Shown here: one piece after another, positions 8,553 to 18,026 of the stretch | How positions within the stretch are numbered: the stretch's first letter is position 1 | Layout of the letters: each line of letters starts with the position of its first letter | Source: Rikenellaceae bacterium | GTDB lineage: Bacteria; Bacteroidota; Bacteroidia; Bacteroidales; Rikenellaceae | Direction of reading: 5' to 3' | Length of the DNA: 64,000 nt | Assembly (NCBI GenBank): GCA_015060045.1 | Contig: SUZH01000001.1 | Coordinates: forward strand, 124,001-188,000 | Position numbers and translations under genes: made by a program | The notes under the pieces: generated by a model | Told to the model about the DNA's origin: nothing | The model's database searches: none | Seen by the model: only the letters and a program-made list of their open reading frames with translations

Positions 8553-10778
8553 ATGATGAAAAAGATAATGAACATAAAGCTGGTTGCCCTCTGCGTGGCA
8601 GCCACGGCCGTAGGCTTCACGTCGTGTAGCGAGGCATTTCTGGAGGAGAAGAAGGACCAGAACCTCGTCAGCTCGATTGTCTATGACGACTACACGGGTG
8701 CCAAAGGCCGCGTAAACGATATCTATGCCTGGTCGCTCAACGGCGCCTATTCGTTGGACGACAAGCGCGGCGGTCTGAACTACGGTGGTTCGGACGAGCT
8801 TTCGAAATCGACCGAGGAGTATGCAGGTTTGAGCAAGTGGGTCAATCCGACGGTCAATATGCAGACGACCAACTATGTCGGTGAAAACTTCAATTTCGAC
8901 TACTTCCATGGTGGTGCCAACAACGTCCAGACGCAGGTTTGGGGCCGTATCCGCAACATCAACGACGTCATTTCGGGTATCGAAAACAGCTTGATGAAGC
9001 AAAGCGAAAAGGATGAGCTCGTCGGCCAGGTATATTTCTGGCGTGCATGGGCCTACTACCAGCTCTTTAAGTGGTATGGCGGTGTACCTATCATCACGGA
9101 GGTTCTTCCTCCCGTTGAGGGTGCCGGTACGCCCCGTTCGTCGGCTCGCGAGGTGTTCGAGTTCATCTGCTCGGATCTGGATAAGGCCGCCACGTTGCTG
9201 GAGGCTACTACCGCCAATGGTGGTTGGGCCAAACAAGAGGATTGGGGCCGCGTAACCGTGGCTTCGGCTCTGGCTCTCAAGGGTCGCGTGATGAACCTCT
9301 GGGCCAGCCCGATGTTCAACCGCAAGAACGAGGCTGCTCGTTGGGAGGCCGCCTACTCCTTCATGAAGGAGGCCAAGGCCAAGATCGATGCCTGCGGCCA
9401 CTCGCTGGTTGACGCACAGGCTCAGACGGCTGCCGGTTGGGCCGATATGTTTGCCCGCACGGACCGCAATCCCGAGGCTGTACTCGTACAGCTCTATAAT
9501 ACGCACGATCGTAACTCGGAGGCTACCGAGAACATCGGTCTGAACAACGGCTGGGAGCAGGCTATCCGCCCGAAGAACACCTACGGTAACGGTGGTCACC
9601 AGCCCTCGCAGATGATGATCGACCTCTTCCCGATGTCGGACGGTAAGGTTCCTGCCGTCGCTTCGAATTACACCTCGCTCGGCACGTCGGAGATTGAGTA
9701 TGACGAGCTTTGCCCCTGGATGAACCGCGACCCGCGCTTTTACCGTACGTTTGCCTTCCCGGGCGTGCGTTGGACCTTCAGCGGTGATCCCTCGGCATCG
9801 AATTCGAACTACTGGCAGAATGGTGCCAACTACGAGTTGTGGAGCTATGTATGGTACCTGAAGGATGACGCTTCGAAGATTGGCGAGTTCCGCTCGTCGT
9901 CGAACCACGGTCCCGATGGCCTGAATGGCTCGGCCAAGGGCTTCTATGTACGTAAGCGCACCTGCGACGGTGACGTTTCGGCCCAGAACTACGTTTGGAA
10001 CAACACCTTCCGTGCATCGGCCGCTCCCTTCATGGAGATCCGCTACGCCGAGGTGATACTGAATATGGCTGAGGCTGCCGCCATGACGAACAACGTAACC
10101 GAGGCCGTCAACCTGCTTCGTTCGCTTCGCCAGCGCGTGGGTTACACGGGCGATTGCGGTATCAGCGACGGCATGACGCAGCAGCAGGCCGTAGCCGCTG
10201 TACTCTACGAGCGCATGATCGAGCTGGCTTACGAGGGTAAGCGTTTCGACGATATGCGTCGTTGGATGCTCTTCGACGGTGGCGCAACGCTGCCCGAGGG
10301 CGCACCTTCGACCTGGGCTGTTGATGGTTGGGGTGGCAACACCTGCAACTGGCTGGGCATCGCTCCGCTCAACGGCAAGCGTCGCGAGAACTACGAGTTC
10401 CACATCACCTACGATGCAGGTATGGGTGCCGGTATCGGTGAGGACCTCAACACCGGTGACCCGCTGACCAACGTAGCAGGCATCACTCGTCCGGCCGCTA
10501 TCGACTTCCGCAACGAGGGTGAGGTGCTGACCGCCCAGATGGATGCCGTGAAGAAGTTCTACACCGATTACTTGGCTTGCAAGATCTACTCGGGTGATAG
10601 CTACGATGGTGAGACGCAGCTCAACTACGTGATCACGTGGCGTCCTCACTATTACTTCTTGGGTCTTGTTGCCGGTGCACAGAACAACAACAAGGCACTG
10701 CCGCAGACCATTGGCTGGGAGGATAACCAGACCAACGCAATGGGTACGTTCGACCCGCTGGCCGAGGCGAACGAGTAA
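8553..10778 (+). CDS. SusD/RagB-family glycan-binding lipoprotein
   Basis: SusD homologue of 741 residues, longer than the usual 500-650. Two adjacent ATG codons open the frame; either gives a lipoprotein signal ending in FTSC. The motif around RAWAYYQLFKWYGGVP and the YAEVILNMAEAA segment near the C-terminal third are typical of SusD TPR-containing proteins. It would form the lid of the transporter made with the preceding SusC. A rho-independent terminator follows at 10794-10828, so the operon probably ends here. Ligand specificity cannot be read from the sequence. Confidence 0.93.
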   Translation: MMKKIMNIKLVALCVAATAVGFTSCSEAFLEEKKDQNLVSSIVYDDYTGAKGRVNDIYAWSLNGAYSLDDKRGGLNYGGSDELSKSTEEYAGLSKWVNPTVNMQTTNYVGENFNFDYFHGGANNVQTQVWGRIRNINDVISGIENSLMKQSEKDELVGQVYFWRAWAYYQLFKWYGGVPIITEVLPPVEGAGTPRSSAREVFEFICSDLDKAATLLEATTANGGWAKQEDWGRVTVASALALKGRVMNLWASPMFNRKNEAARWEAAYSFMKEAKAKIDACGHSLVDAQAQTAAGWADMFARTDRNPEAVLVQLYNTHDRNSEATENIGLNNGWEQAIRPKNTYGNGGHQPSQMMIDLFPMSDGKVPAVASNYTSLGTSEIEYDELCPWMNRDPRFYRTFAFPGVRWTFSGDPSASNSNYWQNGANYELWSYVWYLKDDASKIGEFRSSSNHGPDGLNGSAKGFYVRKRTCDGDVSAQNYVWNNTFRASAAPFMEIRYAEVILNMAEAAAMTNNVTEAVNLLRSLRQRVGYTGDCGISDGMTQQQAVAAVLYERMIELAYEGKRFDDMRRWMLFDGGATLPEGAPSTWAVDGWGGNTCNWLGIAPLNGKRRENYEFHITYDAGMGAGIGEDLNTGDPLTNVAGITRPAAIDFRNEGEVLTAQMDAVKKFYTDYLACKIYSGDSYDGETQLNYVITWRPHYYFLGLVAGAQNNNKALPQTIGWEDNQTNAMGTFDPLAEANE

Positions 10779-10793
10779 GAAACCCACTCAAAA

Positions 10794-10828
10794 ACAAAAG
10801 AGGGCAGTTCTTCACTGTCCTCTTTTGT
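10794..10828 (+). terminator. Rho-independent terminator after SusD
   Basis: A 14-bp stem (10794-10807 with 10815-10828, one G-U pair) with a 7-base loop and T-rich right arm, 16 bases after the SusD stop. Confidence 0.8.
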
Positions 10829-10903
10829 TATATCCATGCAAATACGAAATTCTACATTTTTCATAAAAGTGACATCAAAATGCTGGAAATAAAGTTTTTT
10901 TAC

Positions 10904-10911
10904 TATCTTTG
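10904..10911 (+). promoter_or_regulatory. Bacteroidetes -7 box for the second SusC/SusD pair
   Basis: TATCTTTG in AT-rich DNA about 83 bases before the SusC start at 10994. No convincing -33 element. Confidence 0.55.
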
Positions 10912-10993
10912 TTAAACAAACACCACCCGCTTTTTACTAAAGATTTAAAAACACCTAATTAAAATTTTTGCCTAACTATTCAAAACCTAAAAC

Positions 10994-13900
10994 ATGAAAA
11001 ACTTTTACAATCATGTGGCGGCGTTTGGCAAAAAGTTGACCTTCTTGGTTGCCTTTCTGTCTATCTCCGCATTCGCGTTCGCTCAACAGCGCGTGACCGG
11101 TACGGTGACGGATGCTAACGGCGAGCCGGTGATCGGCGCCAGTGTGATCGTGGAGGGTACGACGACCGGTACGACGACCGGTATCGACGGTACCTATTCG
11201 ATCTCGGCTCCTAAAGATGCAAACCTGTTGTTTGCTTTCCTCGGTTTCAAGGATCAGACGGTTGCCGTAGCAGGCAAGACGACGATCAACGTACAGATGG
11301 TCGAGGATGCTGCTGCCCTGGACGAGGTAGTGGTAATCGGTTACGGTACGGTGAAGAAGCGTGACCTGACGGGCGCCGTTTCGTCGGTGAAGAGCGAGGA
11401 GCTCGTGGCTTCGCCTGTTGCCAACGCCATCGAGGCTATGCAGGGCCGCGTAGCCGGTTTGGATATCACGCGTAACAGCGGTAAGGCCGGTTCGGGCTCG
11501 AGCATCCTGCTGCGTGGTAACCGTTCGCTGACCGCCGGTCAGGAGCCGCTCTACATCATCGACGGTATCGCCGGTTCGATCGACAACCTCAACCCGAACG
11601 ACATCGCTTCGATCGACGTATTGAAGGATGCTTCGTCGACGGCCATCTACGGTTCGGCCGGTGCTAACGGTGTTATCATGATCACCACGAAGCAGGCCGA
11701 TGCTGGTAAGGTACAGGTTGATTTCGATGCTTACTACGGCGTGAACGGCTTTGCCAAGTATCCCAACACGCTCTCCAAGGACGCATGGCTCGACTACCTG
11801 AACGAAGGTTACTACGCCACGAACGGCGCGAGAGCTTCGTCGCAGGCCGAGCTCTTCACGGCTTGGGGTATGAACTACGACCAGATATCGCCCTACCTCA
11901 ATGCAGGTAAGTGGATCAACTGGGCTGACGAGACCCTCCATACGGGTACGCAGCAGAATTACTCGGTATCGGTTCGCGGTGGTAACGAGACCGTGAAGGG
12001 TAACTTCTCGCTCGGTTACAACCAGACGAAGGGTATCTACAAGAACGATAAGGTGGACATGTACACGGCTCGTGGTGGTGTCGACGTGAAGATTGCCAAG
12101 TGGATCAAGGCCGGTATTCAGATGGGTCTTACGTTCCGTGACAGCGACTCGCGCAGCAGCCGCCTCAACAAGTCGTTCTCGTTGATCCCGCTGGGTGACG
12201 TATACGATGAGAATGGCGACATCAACATCTACCCGATTGAGGGTATGCAGGACTACGTCAGCCTGATCAACGACGACCGTGAGGGCGTTTACAGCTCGAA
12301 CAACAAGTCGATCCACATCACGGCTAACCCCTATGTTGACATCACGATTCTGCCGGAGCTGACCTTCCGCTCGATCCTCGGTACGTCGCTGTCGCACTCG
12401 CGCTCGGGTACGTTCCAGAGCGATGAGGACTACATGGCTTTGATGGGTTCGCGTACGGCTATCCGCAACGCAACCTACGGCACGTCGCTTGGTTACAGCT
12501 ACACCTGGGAGAACATCCTGAACTACAACAAGACCTTCGCTGAGGACCATACGGTAGGCGCAACGTTGATCACCTCGTGGTCGAAGAGCCAGAACGAGTC
12601 GTCGTCGTCTTACAACGAGGGCTTCCTCTACAACGACTTCATGTGGTTCTCGCTGCAGGCAGGTAACAACCCGTCGGTAACCTCGGGTTATCAGCACAAG
12701 AACAAGATGTCGTTGGCTGCCCGTGTAAACTACTCGTACAAAGGCAAGTACCTCTTCACGGCATCGGTTCGTCGTGACGGTGTATCGCAGCTCTACAACC
12801 ACTGGGATACCTTCCCCGCAGCCGCTATCGCATGGCGTATTTCGGACGAGGGCTTCATGCAGGGTGCCAAGGATTGGCTCGACAACCTGAAGCTCCGTGC
12901 CGGTTATGGTGTATCGGGTAACCCCAATGTAGGTGCTTACGTATCGCGTACGGAGGTTACCTCGGCCGGTCTGGATGCCATCAACTTCGGTTCGGGTCAG
13001 GTTCCCGTGAACGTACTGACGCAGGCCGTAGGTAACGCAGCCATGGGTTGGGAGAAGTCGTACAACCTCAACGTAGGTTTGGACTTCGGTATGTTCAACG
13101 GTCGCATCGATGGTTCGATCGAGTACTACGACACCGACACGAAGGACGTACTCTACTCGCGCAGCCTCCCCGCAACGGGTGGCCAGTTCAATGCCAAGAA
13201 TCCCTATAAAATGGTAGCCAACATCGCCCGCATGCACAACCGCGGTGTCGAGTTGACGCTGAACACGCGTAACATCGTAACGAAGAACTTCACGTGGACC
13301 TCGACCCTGACGTTCGCTTACAACAAGGAGCAGGTGAAGTCGATTGACCTGGGTAGTAACACCTCGGTTGATGACCTCATATCGCTGGGTCTGTTCATGG
13401 GCCATCCGAAGAGCACGATTTTCGGCTTGAAGAAGATCGGTATCTGGCAGAAGGGCGAAGAGGCTGATGCAGCCGTCTTCGGTCTGGCTCCGGGTGATGT
13501 GAAGATTCAGTCGCGTCTGGAGAAGAAGTCGGCAGGTCTGTGGACGCTGACCGAGGAGGATGGTACCGTTACCGAGTACACGGCCGAGAATCCTTATACG
13601 ATCGACGCAGACGACCGCATCATCTACGGCCAGGGCTCGCCCAAGACGACGTGGGGCTTCAACAACACCTTCGTATGGAAGAACTTCGACCTGAACGTAT
13701 TCATCACGGCTCGTTGGGGTCACAAGATCAGCGGTGCACTGCTGGGTTACTTCAAGTATGGCACGAAGAACATGCCGGCCTTCTACGACTACTGGACCGA
13801 GGAGAACCCGACCAACGACTTCCCGCGTCCCTATCTGTCGCGCTCGACCGAGTACTCGGATCCGACGGCCAGCCTGAGCGTGGTAGATGGTTCGTACTGG

Positions 13901-14110
13901 AAGGTGAAGAACATCACGCTGGGTTACTCGCTGCCCAAAAAGCTCACGTCGAAGATCAACATGAGCCGCGCCCGCGTCTATGCAACGGTTCACAACCCGT
14001 TCATCTTCGCCAAGAGCCACCTGTTGAAGGATGTTGATCCCGAGACGGGCGCTGACGATTCGTTCCCCATCTACAAGCAGATTGTATTCGGTATCAACGT
14101 ATCTTTCTAA
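10994..14110 (+). CDS. SusC-like TonB-dependent outer-membrane receptor
   Basis: SusC-type transporter of 1038 residues. Signal peptide ends near FAFAQ; a CarboxypepD-like domain (about 28-105) is followed by LDEVVVIGYGTVKKRDLTGAV and a plug domain with LYIIDGIAGSI and DVLKDASSTAIYGSAGANGV. The barrel ends in GINVSF. It belongs to a different SusC subfamily from the two at 1-1679 and 5151-8540, as the TonB-box region and plug differ. It is paired with the SusD that begins 8-23 bases downstream and has its own -7 box, so this pair can be expressed separately from the 3.6-10.8 kb operon. Substrate is likely another pectin-derived oligosaccharide (inference from the PL1 gene downstream). Confidence 0.95.
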   Translation: MKNFYNHVAAFGKKLTFLVAFLSISAFAFAQQRVTGTVTDANGEPVIGASVIVEGTTTGTTTGIDGTYSISAPKDANLLFAFLGFKDQTVAVAGKTTINVQMVEDAAALDEVVVIGYGTVKKRDLTGAVSSVKSEELVASPVANAIEAMQGRVAGLDITRNSGKAGSGSSILLRGNRSLTAGQEPLYIIDGIAGSIDNLNPNDIASIDVLKDASSTAIYGSAGANGVIMITTKQADAGKVQVDFDAYYGVNGFAKYPNTLSKDAWLDYLNEGYYATNGARASSQAELFTAWGMNYDQISPYLNAGKWINWADETLHTGTQQNYSVSVRGGNETVKGNFSLGYNQTKGIYKNDKVDMYTARGGVDVKIAKWIKAGIQMGLTFRDSDSRSSRLNKSFSLIPLGDVYDENGDINIYPIEGMQDYVSLINDDREGVYSSNNKSIHITANPYVDITILPELTFRSILGTSLSHSRSGTFQSDEDYMALMGSRTAIRNATYGTSLGYSYTWENILNYNKTFAEDHTVGATLITSWSKSQNESSSSYNEGFLYNDFMWFSLQAGNNPSVTSGYQHKNKMSLAARVNYSYKGKYLFTASVRRDGVSQLYNHWDTFPAAAIAWRISDEGFMQGAKDWLDNLKLRAGYGVSGNPNVGAYVSRTEVTSAGLDAINFGSGQVPVNVLTQAVGNAAMGWEKSYNLNVGLDFGMFNGRIDGSIEYYDTDTKDVLYSRSLPATGGQFNAKNPYKMVANIARMHNRGVELTLNTRNIVTKNFTWTSTLTFAYNKEQVKSIDLGSNTSVDDLISLGLFMGHPKSTIFGLKKIGIWQKGEEADAAVFGLAPGDVKIQSRLEKKSAGLWTLTEEDGTVTEYTAENPYTIDADDRIIYGQGSPKTTWGFNNTFVWKNFDLNVFITARWGHKISGALLGYFKYGTKNMPAFYDYWTEENPTNDFPRPYLSRSTEYSDPTASLSVVDGSYWKVKNITLGYSLPKKLTSKINMSRARVYATVHNPFIFAKSHLLKDVDPETGADDSFPIYKQIVFGINVSF

Positions 14111-14133
14111 CCTATTAAATGCGAACAAACATT

Positions 14134-16041
14134 ATGAAAAATATCTTTAAAGCAGCATTGGTGGCTCTGCTGGCCTCTACAACGCTCGTATCGTGCGAGT
14201 TGGAGGAGTGGAACCCCTCGACGGTCGATTTGGAGACCGCCTATAAATACAGAGACGGATTTGAGTCTTTGGTAAACTACTGCTACGACGGTCTCTACTA
14301 CTTCTATGGTAAGATCGACGGTATCGGTGCCATGGAGATGGGTACCGACCTCTGGGATAGCGAAGGTAAGGAGGTTGGTTTCACGCGCTACGACAGCAAT
14401 ATGAACACCAATTTGGGTACGCTGAAGGTGTTGTGGAACGGCTTTTATGCCACGATCAACTACTGTAACACGGCTATCCACTATGCACCCATGGTACAGG
14501 GCTACGCTTCGGAGCAGCAGCTGAACGCCAAATTGGCCGAGGCCTACTTCCTGCGCGCTTGGTCGAACTGGCACATCGTTGAGCAGTTCGGTGGTGTAGT
14601 ACTCCGCAAGGAGTCGTCGACGGTAACGGGTCCGGATAACAATCCAGTTCGCAGCTCGGAGGCTGAGTTCTACGACCTGATTATCGAGGACCTGAAGTTT
14701 GCCGTTGAGAACCTGCCCATTAGCCAGGGTTCGGATCGCGGTCGCGTAACGAAGAAGGCCGCTTTGGCTATGCTGGCCAAGGCTTACCTGCAGCGCACGC
14801 GTCTGAATGAGCCCGAGGCCAAGGAGTATGCCAAGCTCGCTCTGCAGACGGCTGAGGAGCTGATCAACAACGCTTCGACGCACGGTGTAGCCCTCTGGCA
14901 GAGCACGGCCGAGAAGTCGGGTTACTCGCAGCTCTGGGACGGTCAGAACAACAAGACCAACAAGGAGTTCCTCTTCATCGAGGCTAACGACCACGAGAAT
15001 TCGAAGAATCCCGACGGCGACAACCGTGGCCGTACGCGTCAGTACTACGAGATGGACCTCAAGACCGTAGGTGCTAACTGGGGTACGACGGAGAAGAACT
15101 GCGCTTGGTACGGCCGTGCCAATGACCGTGGTTTCCGCCCGACGAAGTACCAGCTGACCTCGATTTTCGAGCCCGTGAAAGATCCCGCCGATACGCGTTT
15201 CGAGGAGACCTTCTTCACGGAGTACTACGCTTCGAAGGAGTGGATCACGCCTCCTGACAAGGGTAAGACGATTAAGATTACCGAGGCTATGGTAACGACC
15301 TTCAAGAAGGACCGCAGCCTGATTGGCCACGAGATTCTCAGCTCGTACACGACAATGAAGGACGTTCCGACCTACTTTACGGTGAACACCTCGGGTGCTG
15401 CCAACATGGTGGATGAGAACGGTGACGGCTGGTTGGATTGCCTTTCGGTTTACACGCCGAATTACAACATTCCGGCATCGGAGAAGGCCTTTATGCCCTT
15501 CCTCTGCGTCGATCCGAGCGATATGTACGATGCAAACGGTAAGTGGGTAACGCCCGAGACGAGCGACATGGGTACCTATTATAAGGAGTGCTATCCTTCG
15601 ATGCGCAAGTTCTCGTCGATTTATTGGATCAAGAACAACCAGAAGTGGCTGGGTGATGTGCCCATTATCCGTTTGGGTGAGATTTACCTGTTGGCTGCCG
15701 AGGCTGCTCTGCGCTACAATGACGACAAGGCTACGGCTCTGAAGTATGTTCAGCCGATCCGCAACCGCGCTGCCGTTACGGGCCGTCAGGCCGAGATGGC
15801 TGTTTCGCAGTCGGACATGACGCTCGACTTCATCCTGGCCGAGCAGGCTCGTGAGCTGTCGGGTGAGCAGACCCGCTGGTATGACCTGAAGCGCCACGGC
15901 AAGCTGACGAAGAGCTACCTGGGCCAGACCAACCCGAACATCCTGAACTTCGACGAGTCGAAGCACCAGGTTCGTCCGATCCCGCAGTCGTATCTCGACG
16001 CAATCGCTAACCCCGCCGAGTTCGGTAACAACGGTTATTAG
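14134..16041 (+). CDS. SusD/RagB-family glycan-binding lipoprotein
   Basis: SusD homologue of about 635 residues. I prefer the ATG at 14134, which gives a standard lipoprotein signal ending in LVSC; an in-frame ATG at 14119 would add five residues. Features of the family include the AEAYFLRAWSNWHIVEQFGG segment and, near the C terminus, LGEIYLLAAEAALRYND followed by RELSGEQTRWYDLKR. Partner of the SusC directly upstream. A strong terminator follows at 16064-16098. Confidence 0.93.
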   Translation: MKNIFKAALVALLASTTLVSCELEEWNPSTVDLETAYKYRDGFESLVNYCYDGLYYFYGKIDGIGAMEMGTDLWDSEGKEVGFTRYDSNMNTNLGTLKVLWNGFYATINYCNTAIHYAPMVQGYASEQQLNAKLAEAYFLRAWSNWHIVEQFGGVVLRKESSTVTGPDNNPVRSSEAEFYDLIIEDLKFAVENLPISQGSDRGRVTKKAALAMLAKAYLQRTRLNEPEAKEYAKLALQTAEELINNASTHGVALWQSTAEKSGYSQLWDGQNNKTNKEFLFIEANDHENSKNPDGDNRGRTRQYYEMDLKTVGANWGTTEKNCAWYGRANDRGFRPTKYQLTSIFEPVKDPADTRFEETFFTEYYASKEWITPPDKGKTIKITEAMVTTFKKDRSLIGHEILSSYTTMKDVPTYFTVNTSGAANMVDENGDGWLDCLSVYTPNYNIPASEKAFMPFLCVDPSDMYDANGKWVTPETSDMGTYYKECYPSMRKFSSIYWIKNNQKWLGDVPIIRLGEIYLLAAEAALRYNDDKATALKYVQPIRNRAAVTGRQAEMAVSQSDMTLDFILAEQARELSGEQTRWYDLKRHGKLTKSYLGQTNPNILNFDESKHQVRPIPQSYLDAIANPAEFGNNGY

Positions 16042-16063
16042 TCGATTTCGGTTTTGACAACAA

Positions 16064-16098
16064 GGAGGCAGTCCATCGGGGACTGCCTCCCTTTTTTT
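16064..16098 (+). terminator. Rho-independent terminator after SusD
   Basis: Perfect 11-bp stem (16064-16074 with 16080-16090), 5-base loop and a run of seven T. Confidence 0.9.
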
Positions 16099-16132
16099 AT
16101 GCCAAAAGATCAATTCTTTTCACCCTGCATGC

Positions 16133-16166
16133 GTGAAGTATGAGCTGCCGATTTTAGCTACTTCAC
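16133..16166. promoter_or_regulatory. Inverted repeat upstream of the pectate lyase promoter (possible operator)
   Basis: Perfect 8-bp arms (16133-16140 and 16159-16166) with a nested GCT/AGC pair, followed by a second small palindrome at 16166-16180. It lies 55 bases before the -7 box at 16221. An operator role is inference. Confidence 0.35.
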
Positions 16167-16220
16167 CCTTTCAAAAGGGCGTTTCACCCCGATTTTTCAT
16201 GGCTTTTCAGATAATTTGGG

Positions 16221-16228
16221 TATCTTTG
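16221..16228 (+). promoter_or_regulatory. Bacteroidetes -7 box for the pectate lyase gene
   Basis: TATCTTTG 37 bases before the start codon at 16265. It separates the lyase from the upstream SusC/D operon, together with the terminator at 16064. Confidence 0.6.
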
Positions 16229-16264
16229 TGAAAAATTTAACAGCCAATTCTAACTAACAAGCCT

Positions 16265-17995
16265 ATGAAAAAACTGATTGTGCTGTGTTTAGCCTTGACT
16301 ACCGCGTTGACAGGCTTTGCACAGTATCCTTCGCTGACGCCCGAAGCCGGCGCCAAAGCGCGCAAAGTACTCGGTGCCGCGCGTAAAGCATCCGATGCCG
16401 CTTGGGAGAAGGCACTCCCGATCGTCAAGCAGGAGGCCCTCGAGGGTCGTCCCTATGTACCTTGGGCAAGCCGCCCCTACGACCTGATGCAAGCCGAGAT
16501 TCCGGCCTTCCCGGGTGCCGAAGGCGGTGGTATGTACACGCCGGGCGGCCGTGGTGGCAAGGTGCTGACGGTTACCAACCTCAACGATAGCGGCGAGGGA
16601 TCGTTCCGCTGGGCCTGCGAGCAGGGTGGTGCTCGTATCGTAGTCTTCAATGTATCGGGTATCATCCGTCTCGAAACGCCGATTGTCGTGCGTGCTCCTT
16701 ATATTACCATCGCCGGCCAAACGGCTCCAGGTGATGGCGTCTGCATCGCCGGCCAAACCTTCCAGATCGATACGCACGATGTAATTATCCGCCACATGCG
16801 TTTCCGCCGTGGTGAGACAATGTCGTGGCATCGTGAGGACGCATTTGGCGGAAACCCCGTGGGTAACATCATGATCGACCACTGCTCCTGCACGTGGGGT
16901 CTGGATGAGAACATTTCGTTCTACCGCCACATGTACGATCCGAGCGAGGGTTTCTACCAGGCTCGTTCGGAGAAGCTCCCGACGGTAAACGTCACGATCC
17001 AGAACACGATTTCTGCCAAGGCGCTCGACACCTACAACCACTCGTTCGGTTCGACGCTCGGTGGCGAGAACGCCTCGTTCATGCGCAACCTGTGGGCCTC
17101 GAACGTAGGCCGCAACCCCTCGGTCGGTTGGAACGGTGTATTCAACTTCGTGAACAATGTCCTCTTCAATTGGCACATGCGCACGGTCGATGGCGGCGAT
17201 TACACGGCCATGTTCAACATGATCAATAACTTCTACAAGCCCGGCCCGGCTACGCCGAAGGGCACGCCCGTATCGCACCGCATTCTGAAGCCCGAGGCGG
17301 GTCGTTCGAAGCACCCCTACAAACAGTATGGCCGTGTCTATGCCGAGGGCAACATCGTTGAAGGCTCACCGAAGGTGACGGCCGACAACTGGAATGGCGG
17401 TATTCAGATCGAGGATCGCCACAACACGGGCGAATATACCGATCAGATCCGCTCGATGAAGCCCTTCCCGATGCCCTACATCAAGATCATGTCGGCCAAC
17501 GAGGCCTACGATTATGTGTTGAACAACGTGGGGGCCACGATCCCCTGCCGCGACCGCGTGGATGAGATCATCATCAACGAGGTACGCACGGGCGAGATCT
17601 ACTACGAGAAGAAGCTCCCGAAGAAGAATCCCTATGGCGATACGTGGGGCCTGGCCGAGAAGTCGCAGAAGGAGGATGGCACGTTCCGCTACCGCCGCAT
17701 GGGCAATGACTCCTATAAGTTGGGTATCATCACCGACCCCAGCCAAATGGGTGGCTATCCCGAGTACAAGGGTGAGCCCTATGTCGATACCGACATGGAT
17801 GGCATGCCCGATGATTGGGAGAATAAAAACGGCCTCAACCCGAAGGATCCCTCGGATGCCAACGGCGACCTCACGGGTGACGGCTACACGAATATCGAGA
17901 AGTACATCAACGGTATCTCGACCCAGCACTACATCAACTGGCGCGACTTGAGAAACAACTACGACACGCTGGCAGCCAAGGGTAAGTTGATGTAA
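16265..17995 (+). CDS. Secreted pectate lyase, polysaccharide lyase family 1 type
   Basis: Exported 576-residue right-handed beta-helix lyase that should cleave alpha-1,4-galacturonan by beta-elimination. A signal peptide ends at TGFAQ (residue 20). The lyase domain spans about 78-470: FPGAEGGG and GGRGGKVLTVTNLND open it, IDHCSCTWGLDE (204-215) corresponds to the conserved vWiDH block, and RNP at 283-285 supplies the likely catalytic arginine. The C terminus carries two acidic Asp-rich loops (DTDMDGMPDDW and DANGDLTGDG) like thrombospondin-3 or dockerin calcium sites. It has its own promoter and is followed by a DUF3826 gene, a combination seen in pectin loci. Exact subfamily not determinable by eye. 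Confidence 0.88.
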   Translation: MKKLIVLCLALTTALTGFAQYPSLTPEAGAKARKVLGAARKASDAAWEKALPIVKQEALEGRPYVPWASRPYDLMQAEIPAFPGAEGGGMYTPGGRGGKVLTVTNLNDSGEGSFRWACEQGGARIVVFNVSGIIRLETPIVVRAPYITIAGQTAPGDGVCIAGQTFQIDTHDVIIRHMRFRRGETMSWHREDAFGGNPVGNIMIDHCSCTWGLDENISFYRHMYDPSEGFYQARSEKLPTVNVTIQNTISAKALDTYNHSFGSTLGGENASFMRNLWASNVGRNPSVGWNGVFNFVNNVLFNWHMRTVDGGDYTAMFNMINNFYKPGPATPKGTPVSHRILKPEAGRSKHPYKQYGRVYAEGNIVEGSPKVTADNWNGGIQIEDRHNTGEYTDQIRSMKPFPMPYIKIMSANEAYDYVLNNVGATIPCRDRVDEIIINEVRTGEIYYEKKLPKKNPYGDTWGLAEKSQKEDGTFRYRRMGNDSYKLGIITDPSQMGGYPEYKGEPYVDTDMDGMPDDWENKNGLNPKDPSDANGDLTGDGYTNIEKYINGISTQHYINWRDLRNNYDTLAAKGKLM

Positions 17996-18026
17996 CCTTT
18001 TTCGCAAACCCTATCACAGACAACCT

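Noticed and set aside
5091..10787. An open frame of about 1900 codons on the minus strand, antisense to the SusC and SusD genes
   Set aside because: It mirrors the codon bias of the real genes (few TTA, CTA and TCA triplets), its translation is rich in V, R, T and L without any domain, and the plus-strand proteins are clear families.
10976..14128. An open frame of 1050 codons antisense to the SusC at 10994-14110
   Set aside because: Same codon-bias shadow; no start signal, domain or operon logic.
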